Numbered from the stretch's first letter, positions 1 through 6,045 are shown. The stretch: DNA of 8,456 nucleotides from TMED14 sp038145075 (GCA_038145075.1 JAYQOY010000066.1:1-8456), one strand, 5' to 3'. Notes: generated by a model not told the origin, from the sequence alone. Numbers and translations: made by a program.

Positions 1-483
1 GGGACTGTGGTTCGTATTTCGGGCAGAGAGATCCACGTTCAAAAAGGGGAATTCACCCAGGTGTATGACGCAGAAGAGCTGATTGTGCGCGACCGCCAAG
101 CGCAGCAAATGATGGCGGCCGCTCCAGCTAAAGTGAAGGACCTTACGCCCCAAGCATCAACGCTTAGCCCTTTGCCTTCCGAACTGCCCGCCAAGGGAGA
201 TCTGCCTATGCTCGACTTGCATTTGCACGAATTGCCCCCGCTGCACCTCGGGGCCACAGCGCATGAAAAATTGTTGCATCAACTGGGCCACGCCAGGGCA
301 TTTTTAGTCAAAGCGCGTCAAAACAGGCAGCGCCGGGTTGTTCTTATTCATGGAAATGGGACGGGACGGCTGCGCCATGAGCTCGAGCAAATGCTCAGAA
401 AAGACGGGGGCTACCGCTACTACGATGCGTCCTACCAGCTCTTTGGACAGGGTGCTTTGGAGGTTGAAATTTTATACCGGTAG
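1..483 (+). CDS. Smr-domain protein, DUF2027/MutS2-like C-terminal part (5' end outside window)
   Basis: The frame is open back to base 1, so the true start lies upstream; the GTG at 7 is probably internal. The first ~28 visible residues (VVRISGREIHV...YDAEELIV) look like the small beta-barrel that opens DUF2027 and MutS2-associated proteins. A Pro/Ala-rich linker of about 35 residues follows. From about residue 66 there is a Smr domain with both hallmark motifs: LDLHLHEL (residues 69-76) and HGNGTGRLR (about 115-123). The ending YYDASYQLFGQGALEVEI resembles Bacteroidota DUF2027 proteins more than classical MutS2. Smr domains are known to bind or cleave nucleic acids, and MutS2 Smr acts on branched DNA or collided ribosomes; the role here is unknown. 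There is no MutS ATPase in the visible part, and the linker is shorter than the middle domain I expect in DUF2027 proteins. The stop TAG is about 24 bp before rnpB. Confidence 0.75.
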   Translation, partial: GTVVRISGREIHVQKGEFTQVYDAEELIVRDRQAQQMMAAAPAKVKDLTPQASTLSPLPSELPAKGDLPMLDLHLHELPPLHLGATAHEKLLHQLGHARAFLVKARQNRQRRVVLIHGNGTGRLRHELEQMLRKDGGYRYYDASYQLFGQGALEVEILYR

Positions 484-491
484 AATTCACC

Positions 492-499
492 TACCTTTG
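492..499 (+). promoter_or_regulatory. Bacteroidota -7 element upstream of rnpB
   Basis: TACCTTTG matches the TAnnTTTG -7 consensus exactly and lies about 7 bp before the first base of the RNase P P1 helix (507), the expected distance to a start site. No good -33 TTG lies at the usual 17-23 bp; the nearest, at 464-466, is 25 bp away. The same 12-mer ACCTACCTTTGC recurs before the helicase gene (913-924). Confidence 0.6.
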
Positions 500-506
500 C
501 GCCGAA

Positions 507-883
507 CGTACAGCCGGCCTTGTCGCCTTGAATTTCAGGGAGGAAAGTCCGGACAACACAGAGCACCGCGCTTCCTAACGGGAAGGCAGATGCGTCTTTC
601 GGGGCGTGTTTGACAGACAGTGCCGCAGAGAGGGAGACCGCCACAGAACATCGATCGAGTCCTGTGGTAAGGGTGAAAAGGTGGGGTAAGAGCCCACCAG
701 CGGTGGAGGCGACTTCACTGGCTTGGTAAACCTCGCGGGTTGAAATGCCACGTAAACCGATGCTTGAGGGCTGCTCGCCCAAGTCGGAGGGTAGGCAGAT
801 AGAGCGAGTAGGTGACTGCTCGCCTAGATCAATGACAAGGACATGTTTCGACATGGACAGAATCCGGCTTACACGGCTGTGCG
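507..883 (+). ncRNA. rnpB: RNase P RNA, bacterial type A
   Basis: This is the catalytic RNA of RNase P, which removes 5' leaders from tRNA precursors together with the RnpA protein. The universally conserved core is clear. The 5' strand of P4 is GAGGAAAGTCC at 540-550. GAGAGGGAGACCGCCAC follows at about 629-645. The GGTAAGGGTGAAAAGGTG block with its partner GTAAGAGCCCACCAGCG spans about 666-702. The 3' strand of P4 is AGAATCCGGCTTA at about 859-871. Helix P1 pairs CGTACAGCCG (507-516) with CGGCTGTGCG (874-883): ten pairs with one G-U. The length of about 377 nt fits type A. The ends were set from P1 and could move by a few bases. Open frames across this interval on either strand are shadows. 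Confidence 0.96.
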
Positions 884-890
884 TTTTTTT
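874..890 (+). terminator. rnpB terminator formed by P1 and a T7 tract
   Basis: The 3' strand of RNase P helix P1 (874-883) is followed at once by seven T (884-890). The closing helix of the RNA, whose other strand is 358 nt upstream, is therefore in position to act in intrinsic termination. No separate terminator hairpin is visible before the next promoter. Confidence 0.55.
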
Positions 891-915
891 ATCTCATGGC
901 TAGCAAAAGCCGACC

Positions 916-923
916 TACCTTTG
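916..923 (+). promoter_or_regulatory. Bacteroidota -7 element for the DEAD-box helicase
   Basis: TACCTTTG is an exact TAnnTTTG match 19 bp before the ATG at 943, so the inferred leader is only about 13 nt. No convincing -33 TTG is seen. The leader lacks a GGAGG-like site, as is usual in Bacteroidota. Confidence 0.55.
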
Positions 924-942
924 CCCCCTCATTAAACTCCCT

Positions 943-2751
943 ATGACTTTATTCTCCTCCCTTGGCCTCAGCCAACCCATCCTGGATGCGATTGCCGCTT
1001 TAGGTTTCTCCGAAGCGACGCCCATTCAGGCCGAAACCATTCCCGCGCTCTTGGCCGAGGAGGGGCAACGCGATCTTATTGCGCTCGCACAAACCGGTAC
1101 CGGAAAAACGGCCGCTTTTGGCCTTCCCTTGCTACAGTTGCTGGATGGCCAGCGCGGTGCCGCCCCCAAAAAGCCCTTGGCGTTGATCCTTTCGCCCACG
1201 CGCGAACTTTGCGTTCAAATTGCAGGTGAACTCGAAAAATATGCAGCCAACATGCCTCATATCAAGATGTTGGCAGTGTATGGCGGTTCTAATATCCGCA
1301 CCCAGCAGAGCGCCATGCGCAAGGGGGTGGACATCTTGGTGGCTACCCCGGGTCGCTTGATGGATTTGGCCCGTCGTGGCGACGTGAGTTTTGATGCCCT
1401 TCAAACCTTAGTGCTCGACGAATCGGACGAAATGCTCAACATGGGCTTCTTGGACGATGTCAAGGAAGTCCTCGAGCAAGCACCCGACGAAATGTTCACA
1501 TGGCTCTTCAGCGCTACGCTTCCCAAGCCTATTGAGTCCATCACGAAGGACTTCATGGAAGATCCCATTCGGGTCCAAATTGGTCAGCGCAATATGGCTT
1601 CGACCCAAGTGGACCACTTTGCCTTCATGACCACGCGCGAAAACCGCTATGTCGGTCTTCGCCGCTTGATTGACAGCGCACCCGGCATGTACGCCATGAT
1701 TTTCTGTACCACCAAAGTGGAGACACAGGAGACGGCGGAAGCCTTGATTGGCGACGGCTACACGGCGGCTGCTTTGCACGGTGATTTGTCCCAGCAGCAG
1801 CGCGACCTCGTCATGCATGCCTTCCGAACGCGCCAAGTTCGCTTGCTCGTCTGTACGGACGTGGCTGCGCGTGGCATTGACGTGAAGGAAATCACCCACG
1901 TTATTCACCACCGCCTTCCGAATGATTTGGAGAGCTACAATCACCGTTCGGGCCGCACGGGTCGTGCCGGCAAGACGGGTTTGTCCTGGGCATTGGTGAC
2001 CAACTCGGAGGCGCGCAAGTTGCCGCAGTTGGAGCGCGAGATCAAGCGTGAAATTCAACGTGCGCAGTTCCCTTCACGAAACGATGTGGTGAAGGGCCAG
2101 CTCGTGCACTTTGCCGAAAAAGTAGCGGCCCAAACCGAAGGCATGGAGCTTGTGGAAGAGCACGTAGCTTCTTTGATGCCTTTGTTTGAAGGACTGCCCG
2201 CCAAGGAATTGGTGACCAAGTTCTTGGCTGCTGAGTTTGACCTTTTGTTCCGTCACTACGCTGAGCACGTAGACCTGGACCTCAACCGCCAGGAGCGCAA
2301 AGGCAAGAAGGAGCGCCCCGATCGATTCAATGAAGACGGCGGCGGTCGCCACGGCGGTCGCAGCGACGAGCAGCGTTTCTGGATCAACTTGGGCACCAAG
2401 CACGGCTTCTCATGGCCCTTGCTCAAGGACTTCGTTCGCGAGGCTGGTCGCCTAGGTGATTACGATGTGCAAGGCGTGAACGTAGGCCCTGCGCACGGTT
2501 ACTTTACGGTACCTGCTGCCAAGGCCGATGAGGTCCGCAAGGCATTGGAACATTCCGAATTCAATGGACAACGCGTGAAGCTAGATCCCGTCGAACACCA
2601 CGTAGGACGCATGGAACGCCCTCGTGATGAATCCGGGAACCGCATGCGTGGCCGCAGCGGTCGTCCTTTCAAAAAGGGAGGATTTAGTGAAGGGCGCCCA
2701 GGTAGCGCTCGGCCTCCAAAGCGGCCATACAACCGGTCCCCGCGGCGGTAA
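943..2751 (+). CDS. DEAD-box ATP-dependent RNA helicase with DbpA RNA-binding domain
   Basis: Cytoplasmic ATP-dependent RNA helicase of 602 aa. The two RecA-like domains carry, in order, the Q motif (F22, Q29), motif I AQTGTGKT (49-56), Ia PTREL (85-89), Ib TPGR (135-138), II DESD (159-162), III SAT (190-192), V TDVAARGID (315-323) and VI HRSGRTGR (334-341). A helical region follows, then a DbpA-type RRM-like domain at about 478-550 (QRFWINLGTKHGF ... VNVGPAHGYFTV), which in DbpA directs the enzyme to 23S rRNA hairpin 92. The last ~45 residues are Arg/Lys/Gly-rich and probably disordered RNA-binding tail. A role in ribosome assembly or RNA remodelling follows from the family, not from direct evidence. 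Motif II has Ser where the family name-giving Ala stands. The ATG follows a -7 element at a suitable distance. The last 68 bp overlap trxB on the other strand. The name could be dbpA, deaD or csdA-like, so no symbol is given. Confidence 0.95.
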   Translation: MTLFSSLGLSQPILDAIAALGFSEATPIQAETIPALLAEEGQRDLIALAQTGTGKTAAFGLPLLQLLDGQRGAAPKKPLALILSPTRELCVQIAGELEKYAANMPHIKMLAVYGGSNIRTQQSAMRKGVDILVATPGRLMDLARRGDVSFDALQTLVLDESDEMLNMGFLDDVKEVLEQAPDEMFTWLFSATLPKPIESITKDFMEDPIRVQIGQRNMASTQVDHFAFMTTRENRYVGLRRLIDSAPGMYAMIFCTTKVETQETAEALIGDGYTAAALHGDLSQQQRDLVMHAFRTRQVRLLVCTDVAARGIDVKEITHVIHHRLPNDLESYNHRSGRTGRAGKTGLSWALVTNSEARKLPQLEREIKREIQRAQFPSRNDVVKGQLVHFAEKVAAQTEGMELVEEHVASLMPLFEGLPAKELVTKFLAAEFDLLFRHYAEHVDLDLNRQERKGKKERPDRFNEDGGGRHGGRSDEQRFWINLGTKHGFSWPLLKDFVREAGRLGDYDVQGVNVGPAHGYFTVPAAKADEVRKALEHSEFNGQRVKLDPVEHHVGRMERPRDESGNRMRGRSGRPFKKGGFSEGRPGSARPPKRPYNRSPRR

Positions 2752-3619
2752 TCGCTTGGCGGTAGACCTTGTCTTGCACGTCGCCGGCTGCAAACACCCC
2801 GGGAAGCTTGGTCGCTGTGCGGTCGGGTAGGGTTTGAAGGTAGCCGGTGGCGTCCATGTCCAATTGACCTTTGAAAATATCTGTATTGGGCTTGTGGCCT
2901 ATGGCGACAAAGAAGCCCTTTGCGGGAATTACTTCCTCCGCACCGGTTTGCGTGTTGCGCACTTTCACACCTTCTACGCTCTGACCGCCGATGAGTTCAA
3001 GCGTTTCCGTATTCCACCGAATGTCAATATTCGACGTCTCCATCACGCGGTTTTGCATGGCCTTGGAGGCACGCATCTCATCGCGACGGACCAAAAGCGT
3101 CACCTTCGGACAAAGTTTAGCCAAGTAGGTAGCCTCTTCCGCAGCCGTGTCGCCACCACCTACGATGACCACTTCTTGGCCCTTGTAGAAAAATCCGTCA
3201 CAAACGGCACAGGCACTCACGCCAAATCCCATGAACTTCTCTTCGGAGGGAAGGCCCAAGTACTGTGCAGAGGCACCCGTAGAAATAATCACGGTGCGGG
3301 CTTGAACTTCCGTCGTCTCGTCGATGGTCAGGGTGTGCCAACCGCCTTCTTCTTTGGAAAATTCAACCTTGGTCACGAGGCCCCAACGGACATCGGTGCC
3401 AAATCGTTCTGCTTGGTTCTTCAGGTCTTCCATCAATGCATTGCCATCCACGCCCTGGGGGTAGCCGGGAAAGTTGTCCACTTCGGTCGTGGTCGTCAAC
3501 TGACCGCCGGGCTGCAAGCCCACATACATGACAGGATTTAAATCAGCGCGGGACGCGTAGATAGCAGCGGTATAGCCGGCAGGGCCAGAGCCGATGATGA
3601 TGCATTCGTGTTGTTCCAT
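2684..3619 (-). CDS. trxB: Thioredoxin reductase (NADPH, FAD)
   Basis: Cytosolic flavoenzyme that passes electrons from NADPH through FAD and a redox disulfide to thioredoxin. At 311 aa it has the normal length for low-Mr bacterial TrxB. Visible motifs are the FAD-binding GSGPAG (10-15), the redox-active CAVC (137-140, followed by DGFF), the NADPH-binding VGGGDTAAEEA (153-163) with VRR (177-179), and the second FAD motif FAAGD (276-280) leading into the QAITAAGTGCMAALEAERYL helix. Nothing essential is missing. The start is the ATG at 3619-3617, since the FAD motif begins nine residues in. A TATTTTTG element (3634-3627) puts the inferred transcript start within a base or two of the ATG, so the message may be nearly leaderless. 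The TAA at 2686-2684 lies inside the convergent helicase gene. Confidence 0.97.
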   Translation of the reverse strand: MEQHECIIIGSGPAGYTAAIYASRADLNPVMYVGLQPGGQLTTTTEVDNFPGYPQGVDGNALMEDLKNQAERFGTDVRWGLVTKVEFSKEEGGWHTLTIDETTEVQARTVIISTGASAQYLGLPSEEKFMGFGVSACAVCDGFFYKGQEVVIVGGGDTAAEEATYLAKLCPKVTLLVRRDEMRASKAMQNRVMETSNIDIRWNTETLELIGGQSVEGVKVRNTQTGAEEVIPAKGFFVAIGHKPNTDIFKGQLDMDATGYLQTLPDRTATKLPGVFAAGDVQDKVYRQAITAAGTGCMAALEAERYLGALH

Positions 3620-3626
3620 AGTGCAG

Positions 3627-3634
3627 CAAAAATA
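3627..3634 (-). promoter_or_regulatory. Bacteroidota -7 element for trxB
   Basis: Read on the minus strand, 3634 to 3627 is TATTTTTG, an exact TAnnTTTG match followed by C. It ends only 7 bp before the trxB ATG at 3619. No TTG is present at the ideal -33 distance. Confidence 0.5.
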
Positions 3635-3692
3635 GGGTGTGAAGTCCCGATAAATGTGACCTAAGCGTGGTGTAAACTTTCTGGCTTTTGCA

Positions 3693-3700
3693 TATCTTTG
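3693..3700 (+). promoter_or_regulatory. Bacteroidota -7 element for tRNA-Pro
   Basis: TATCTTTG matches TAnnTTTG exactly and ends 10 bp before the mature tRNA 5' end at 3711, which fits a tRNA promoter with a very short 5' leader. The -33 region is weak (TGG/GTG around 3668-3672). Confidence 0.55.
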
Positions 3701-3710
3701 CCGCCCTCCT

Positions 3711-3786
3711 CGGGATGTAGCTCAGGTGGTAGAGTACACGTCTGGGGGGCGTGTGGTCGCACGTTCGAATCGTGTCATCCCGACCA
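3711..3786 (+). tRNA. tRNA-Pro, anticodon GGG
   Basis: A full cloverleaf can be drawn. The acceptor CGGGATG (3711-3717) pairs with CATCCCG. The D stem is GCTC/GAGT. The anticodon stem CACGT/GCGTG encloses the loop CTGGGGG, whose anticodon GGG reads the proline codons CCC and CCU. The variable loop is TGGTC. The T stem GCACG/CGTGT has the loop TTCGAAT. The discriminator is A and CCA is encoded (3784-3786). It is transcribed away from trxB and has its own promoter and terminator. Confidence 0.97.
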
Positions 3787-3795
3787 AGGACCCCT

Positions 3796-3825
3796 AAAAC
3801 CCGCATGTTTCATGCGGGTTTTTTT
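3796..3825 (+). terminator. Intrinsic terminator after tRNA-Pro
   Basis: AAAACCCGCATG (3796-3807), loop TTT, CATGCGGGTTTT (3811-3822), then more T to 3825. This is a 12-bp perfect stem with a seven-T tract, 10 bp past the CCA end. Confidence 0.93.
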
Positions 3826-4037
3826 ATACCCCGAGGGTTCAAATGTTCAACAGTTTTGAGTCCTTTTTTGAGAGGAATTCTAGGAATTTGCCAAAAAGGG
3901 TATTCTTGGCTAGATAGCCATCTAGGTGGTCTTTTTTCTTAGATGTTTAAACACTGAAAAATTCCATTGAATAAAATGCTTAAAATGAACATTTTAGGTG
4001 TATCAAAAAACTTTTACACGAAGTTTTTAACAAGGCC
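3826..4037 (+). other. AT-rich intergenic stretch with short palindromes, no gene seen
   Basis: About 210 bp, much richer in A+T than the surrounding genes. I see no credible gene. It holds AATTC-TAG-GAATT (3876-3888), GGCTA-GA-TAGCC (3908-3919) overlapping CTAGAT-AGCC-ATCTAG (3910-3925), a TAAAATG pair plus inverted copy (3972-3996), and AAAAACTT/AAGTTTTT (4006-4028). It most likely serves as the upstream control region of the RNA that follows. Confidence 0.6.
3972..4028. promoter_or_regulatory. Candidate operator: TAAAATG repeats and two inverted repeats
   Basis: TAAAATG occurs at 3972-3978 and 3981-3987, nine bases apart. The second copy forms a perfect palindrome with CATTTTA (3981-3987 and 3990-3996). 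Then AAAAACTT (4006-4013) and AAGTTTTT (4021-4028) form an 8-bp inverted repeat with a 7-nt loop, ending 9 bp before the proposed -33 TTG. Binding by a regulator is inference; AT-rich sequence gives such repeats by chance fairly often. Confidence 0.3.
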
Positions 4038-4067
4038 TTGCATGCTGCAATAGATAAAGTACTTTCA
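4038..4067 (+). promoter_or_regulatory. Promoter of the large structured RNA (-33 TTG, -7 TACTTTCA)
   Basis: TTG at 4038-4040 and TACTTTCA at 4060-4067 are 19 bp apart, the spacing expected for the Bacteroidota housekeeping sigma factor (TTG, 17-23 bp, TAnnTTTG). The -7 element has C in place of the last T of TTTG and A for the final G. A start at about 4073 is inferred. Confidence 0.5.
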
Positions 4068-4072
4068 TAAAG

Positions 4073-4735
4073 CACAACGGCAGAAGGCAACGGCCACTGT
4101 CGGTTCGAGGGTGCGAAAGGGCCCAAGAATGTGTCTCACACACAGGGACTTACCTGGAGGTTAATGTACCAAAAGATAAGAAACTGAGCGCAAGCGACCT
4201 CCTTCGGGAGTGGGTGTGAGGCTGATCTGAAGAATCTTGAGCAATCAAGAGGACGTATGAGAGACCGTAAGGAATCTCCAGGGCCGCAAGGACCTGAACA
4301 GGAACCCGCTTGCGGGAACCGACCCGAGCCGCTCGCGGCGAGGGGTAGTAAAACAGATCAGCGGGTGGAAGAGCGCTCCTCGGAGCACTCAAGAAACCGA
4401 CCCAGAGAAAGAGGCCTCGGCCGCTCTCTCTGCCTGCAAAGGAACCCACGTTGGCTGCAAAGAAAGCGTGTGGAACCCCTGGATCGCCAGGCCGCCAACG
4501 GAGTATGGTGGAGCGCAGCGCCAACGCGCAACGAGGTCTTGGGACAGAGGCCAAACCGACTGCCACCGCGGTATGAGGTTTTGCGGGACGGCGAAATCCA
4601 GCTGGGACGAGCGATGAAACAGGCGCTGCAAGTACAGAGATTATCTGGAAATCTCACTGGGAGACCGCCCTATGGGGCGTCATACACCGGGTAACCGGAA
4701 ATGAGAGGGCGATTCCTACGGGGGTCGCCCTTGTC
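4073..4735 (+). ncRNA. Large structured non-coding RNA of unknown family (~660 nt)
   Basis: I do not recognise this RNA. Frames through it code for low-complexity Arg/Pro-rich peptides without homology I know, while the sequence folds locally almost throughout. Clear hairpins with loops: TGTGT/ACACA (4130-4142); CTCC-TTCG-GGAG (4199-4210); TCTTGA-GCAA-TCAAGA (4235-4250); GAGA..CC-GTAA-GG..TCTC (4261-4278); CAGG.CC-GCAA-GG.CCTG (4279-4296); CCCG-CTTG-CGGG (4305-4316); CCC-GA-GCCG-CTCG-CGGC-GA-GGG (4323-4344) with tandem G-A mismatches; GAG.GCTC-CTCG-GAGC.CTC (4371-4390); a ~11-bp helix capped by GGC-CTCG-GCC (4403-4432); CCTGG-ATCG-CCAGG (4478-4491); CCG-CCAA-CGG and GCG-CCAA-CGC (4492-4501, 4518-4527); GAGATT/AATCTC (4637-4655); CGCCC-TATG-GGGCG (4666-4679); CCGG-GTAA-CCGG (4687-4698). 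It starts after a plausible promoter and ends at a terminator-like hairpin. Size and ornateness recall the classes GOLLD, ROOL and OLE, but no signature of any of them was recognised. The 5' end is inferred. Confidence 0.8.
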
Positions 4736-4739
4736 TTTT
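4706..4739 (+). terminator. 3' hairpin and T-rich end of the large RNA
   Basis: AGGGCGATTCC (4706-4716) pairs with GGGGTCGCCCT (4721-4731): 11 bp including two G-U, closed by the stable loop C(TACG)G. TGTCTTTT follows (4732-4739). The interrupted T-tract makes a moderately good intrinsic terminator. The helix could also be a structural part of the RNA. Confidence 0.7.
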
Positions 4740-4803
4740 ATACCTGGTTTTTGTCGGGTAGGGCTGTGCTGCCTTCCGGATGGGATTCCCTCGTAAAGCC
4801 TCT

Positions 4804-5949
4804 TTAAAGTGCCCCAAAAACCAGCGCTGCAGCCTTCTTCCCAGCTTCGGGGGACAGGGCCACCCCCATACCGCCCATACGCGCTACGATGGTGGTACCG
4901 TCACCGGATTCTAGTAATGGCATTTTGCTTCCACTGGGCGCAAATGCCATGGTGCCGGCCCAGCGGTCGGTGATTTCAACGGCTTGTCCGGGCAGCAAGA
5001 CCGTTCGGAGGTAGTCCTCCAGGTAGTCCTGGACCTGGGGGGTCGTTTCACCCAAAAGGGTTTCTTCCTCTTGGCGGAAGGCATTTCGGCCACCCCCTAG
5101 GAGCAAACGATCCCCCAAATTGCGGAAATACAGGTAGCCCTCATCTGCATGGTAGGTACCGCGGTACGGCAAGTTGGCAATGGGCTGCGTGAGTAGAACT
5201 TGCCCACGGCCTGGAAGCACATCTGTTCGGTTAAGCAAGGCCCCTGTCCAAGCGTTGGTCGCGAGTACCACATGCCGGGCGATAATACTGCCTTGTGGGC
5301 TTGGTAGTTTCCAGGTAGGACCTTCCTTGCGCCATTCCGATTGATTCGGAATCGCCACGCCATGCATGAACTCAACGCCCAGCGCAGTGACGGCGGATTT
5401 TAAGGCCTGGTGCGCTATGCCTGCATGCAAACTAGCTTCGTGTTCGATGGAAATACAGCCCAAAAGTGTGGAAATCGGAGGCGTGACTTCCTGGTAGACG
5501 GTTCCAGGAATTCCAGCCTCGGAAGCCAACGCATTCAAGCGGTCGAGGTTGTGCAGAACGGCCTCCCAGTCTTGGGTTTGGGTCGTATTGAAGATTTCAT
5601 AGCCTTTCCCCGGCTGCCAGCCCAAATCCCCCTCTCCAAATTGAGAGCGCCAGGCTTGGAGTCCTTCGTAACGCCATGCCAAGCGCGCAAGCAGGTCCTC
5701 CTGGGACTCGTGGCGCAAATCATCGAGCAGTTCGGTGGGGCTCCCAAAACAGGCAAATCCTGCGTTGCGGGTACTTGCCCCAGCTTGTCCACTGGGGAGC
5801 TGCTCCACGATGGCGAGTCGCAGGGTGGGGGACTGGCGCTTGAGGTGGAAAGCCGTCCACAAACCGACCATGCCGCCACCAACCACGAGGACGTCGAAGT
5901 GCCCGAGCGTTCGGTTCGTTTCCCAGTAAGAAGCAGCGCGTTGCAACAT
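4804..5949 (-). CDS. FAD-dependent oxidoreductase, DAO family (amine/amino-acid oxidase-like)
   Basis: Predicted soluble flavoenzyme of 381 aa that would oxidise the C-N bond of an amine or amino acid; the substrate cannot be read from sequence. The N-terminal Rossmann motif VLVVGGGMVGLWTAFHL lies at about residues 20-36, followed by the acidic end of beta-2 (IVE). GASTRNAGFACFG follows, a stretch typical of DAO (PF01266) proteins, then a central HVVLATNAWTG segment and a C-terminal TDRWAGTMAF...VVARMGGMGVALSPEAGKKAA segment that closes the FAD site. The frame continues upstream to an ATG at 6033, but those extra 28 residues do not look conserved and would reach into the divergent promoter region, so I prefer the ATG at 5949-5947. 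It resembles glycine oxidase (ThiO), DadA and gamma-glutamylputrescine oxidase. It faces the large RNA tail to tail and the Nudix-fold regulator head to head. Confidence 0.88.
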   Translation of the reverse strand: MLQRAASYWETNRTLGHFDVLVVGGGMVGLWTAFHLKRQSPTLRLAIVEQLPSGQAGASTRNAGFACFGSPTELLDDLRHESQEDLLARLAWRYEGLQAWRSQFGEGDLGWQPGKGYEIFNTTQTQDWEAVLHNLDRLNALASEAGIPGTVYQEVTPPISTLLGCISIEHEASLHAGIAHQALKSAVTALGVEFMHGVAIPNQSEWRKEGPTWKLPSPQGSIIARHVVLATNAWTGALLNRTDVLPGRGQVLLTQPIANLPYRGTYHADEGYLYFRNLGDRLLLGGGRNAFRQEEETLLGETTPQVQDYLEDYLRTVLLPGQAVEITDRWAGTMAFAPSGSKMPLLESGDGTTIVARMGGMGVALSPEAGKKAAALVFGAL

Positions 5950-6045
5950 TCTGAAGTGAAGTGGGTTAAATTTTAATGAAACTTCAATTTTTGGGCATCT
6001 TATTTGCTCTGAATTGAGAACTTTGCAAAACAATACCAGACCAAG
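5950..6045. promoter_or_regulatory. Divergent control region between oxidoreductase and Nudix-fold regulator
   Basis: This 96-bp AT-rich gap must hold both promoters. On the plus strand GAACTTTG (6018-6025) is one base off TAnnTTTG and lies 20 bp before the regulator ATG at 6046; the TTG at 5991-5993 is 24 bp further up, longer than usual. An inverted repeat TGAAGT (5952-5957)/ACTTCA (5981-5986) flanks a TTAAATTTTAA core, a possible but unproven operator near the oxidoreductase start. No Shine-Dalgarno site is seen for either gene. Confidence 0.4.

Noticed and set aside
2834..3541. 235-aa open frame (+) opposite trxB
   Set aside because: Antisense shadow of a well-conserved gene; the peptide has no recognisable domain.
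3751..3942. 63-aa open frame (+) running through tRNA-Pro and its terminator
   Set aside because: It starts inside the tRNA and crosses a strong intrinsic terminator; it is a chance frame.
3711..4110. Integration site (att) after tRNA-Pro
   Set aside because: I found no second copy of the tRNA 3' end and no integrase in the window.
4111..4124. GTGCG, which could be the 5' end of a group II intron
   Set aside because: No domain V motif, no AY 3' end and no reverse transcriptase gene are visible.
4431..4463. Repeated TGCAAAG inside the large RNA
   Set aside because: Only two short copies and no clear pairing partner; could be chance or paralogous loops.
4257..4694. 145-aa open frame (+) inside the large RNA, and a 138-aa frame on the other strand (4150-4566)
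   Set aside because: Both give Arg/Pro/Ser-rich peptides with no domain I recognise and no promoter or start context. The DNA is explained better by consecutive RNA hairpins.
4073..4735. tmRNA, SRP RNA, 6S RNA or a second RNase P RNA
   Set aside because: No tRNA-like acceptor ends or tag reading frame, no SRP GNRA core helix, too long for 6S, and no GAGGAAAGTCC core.
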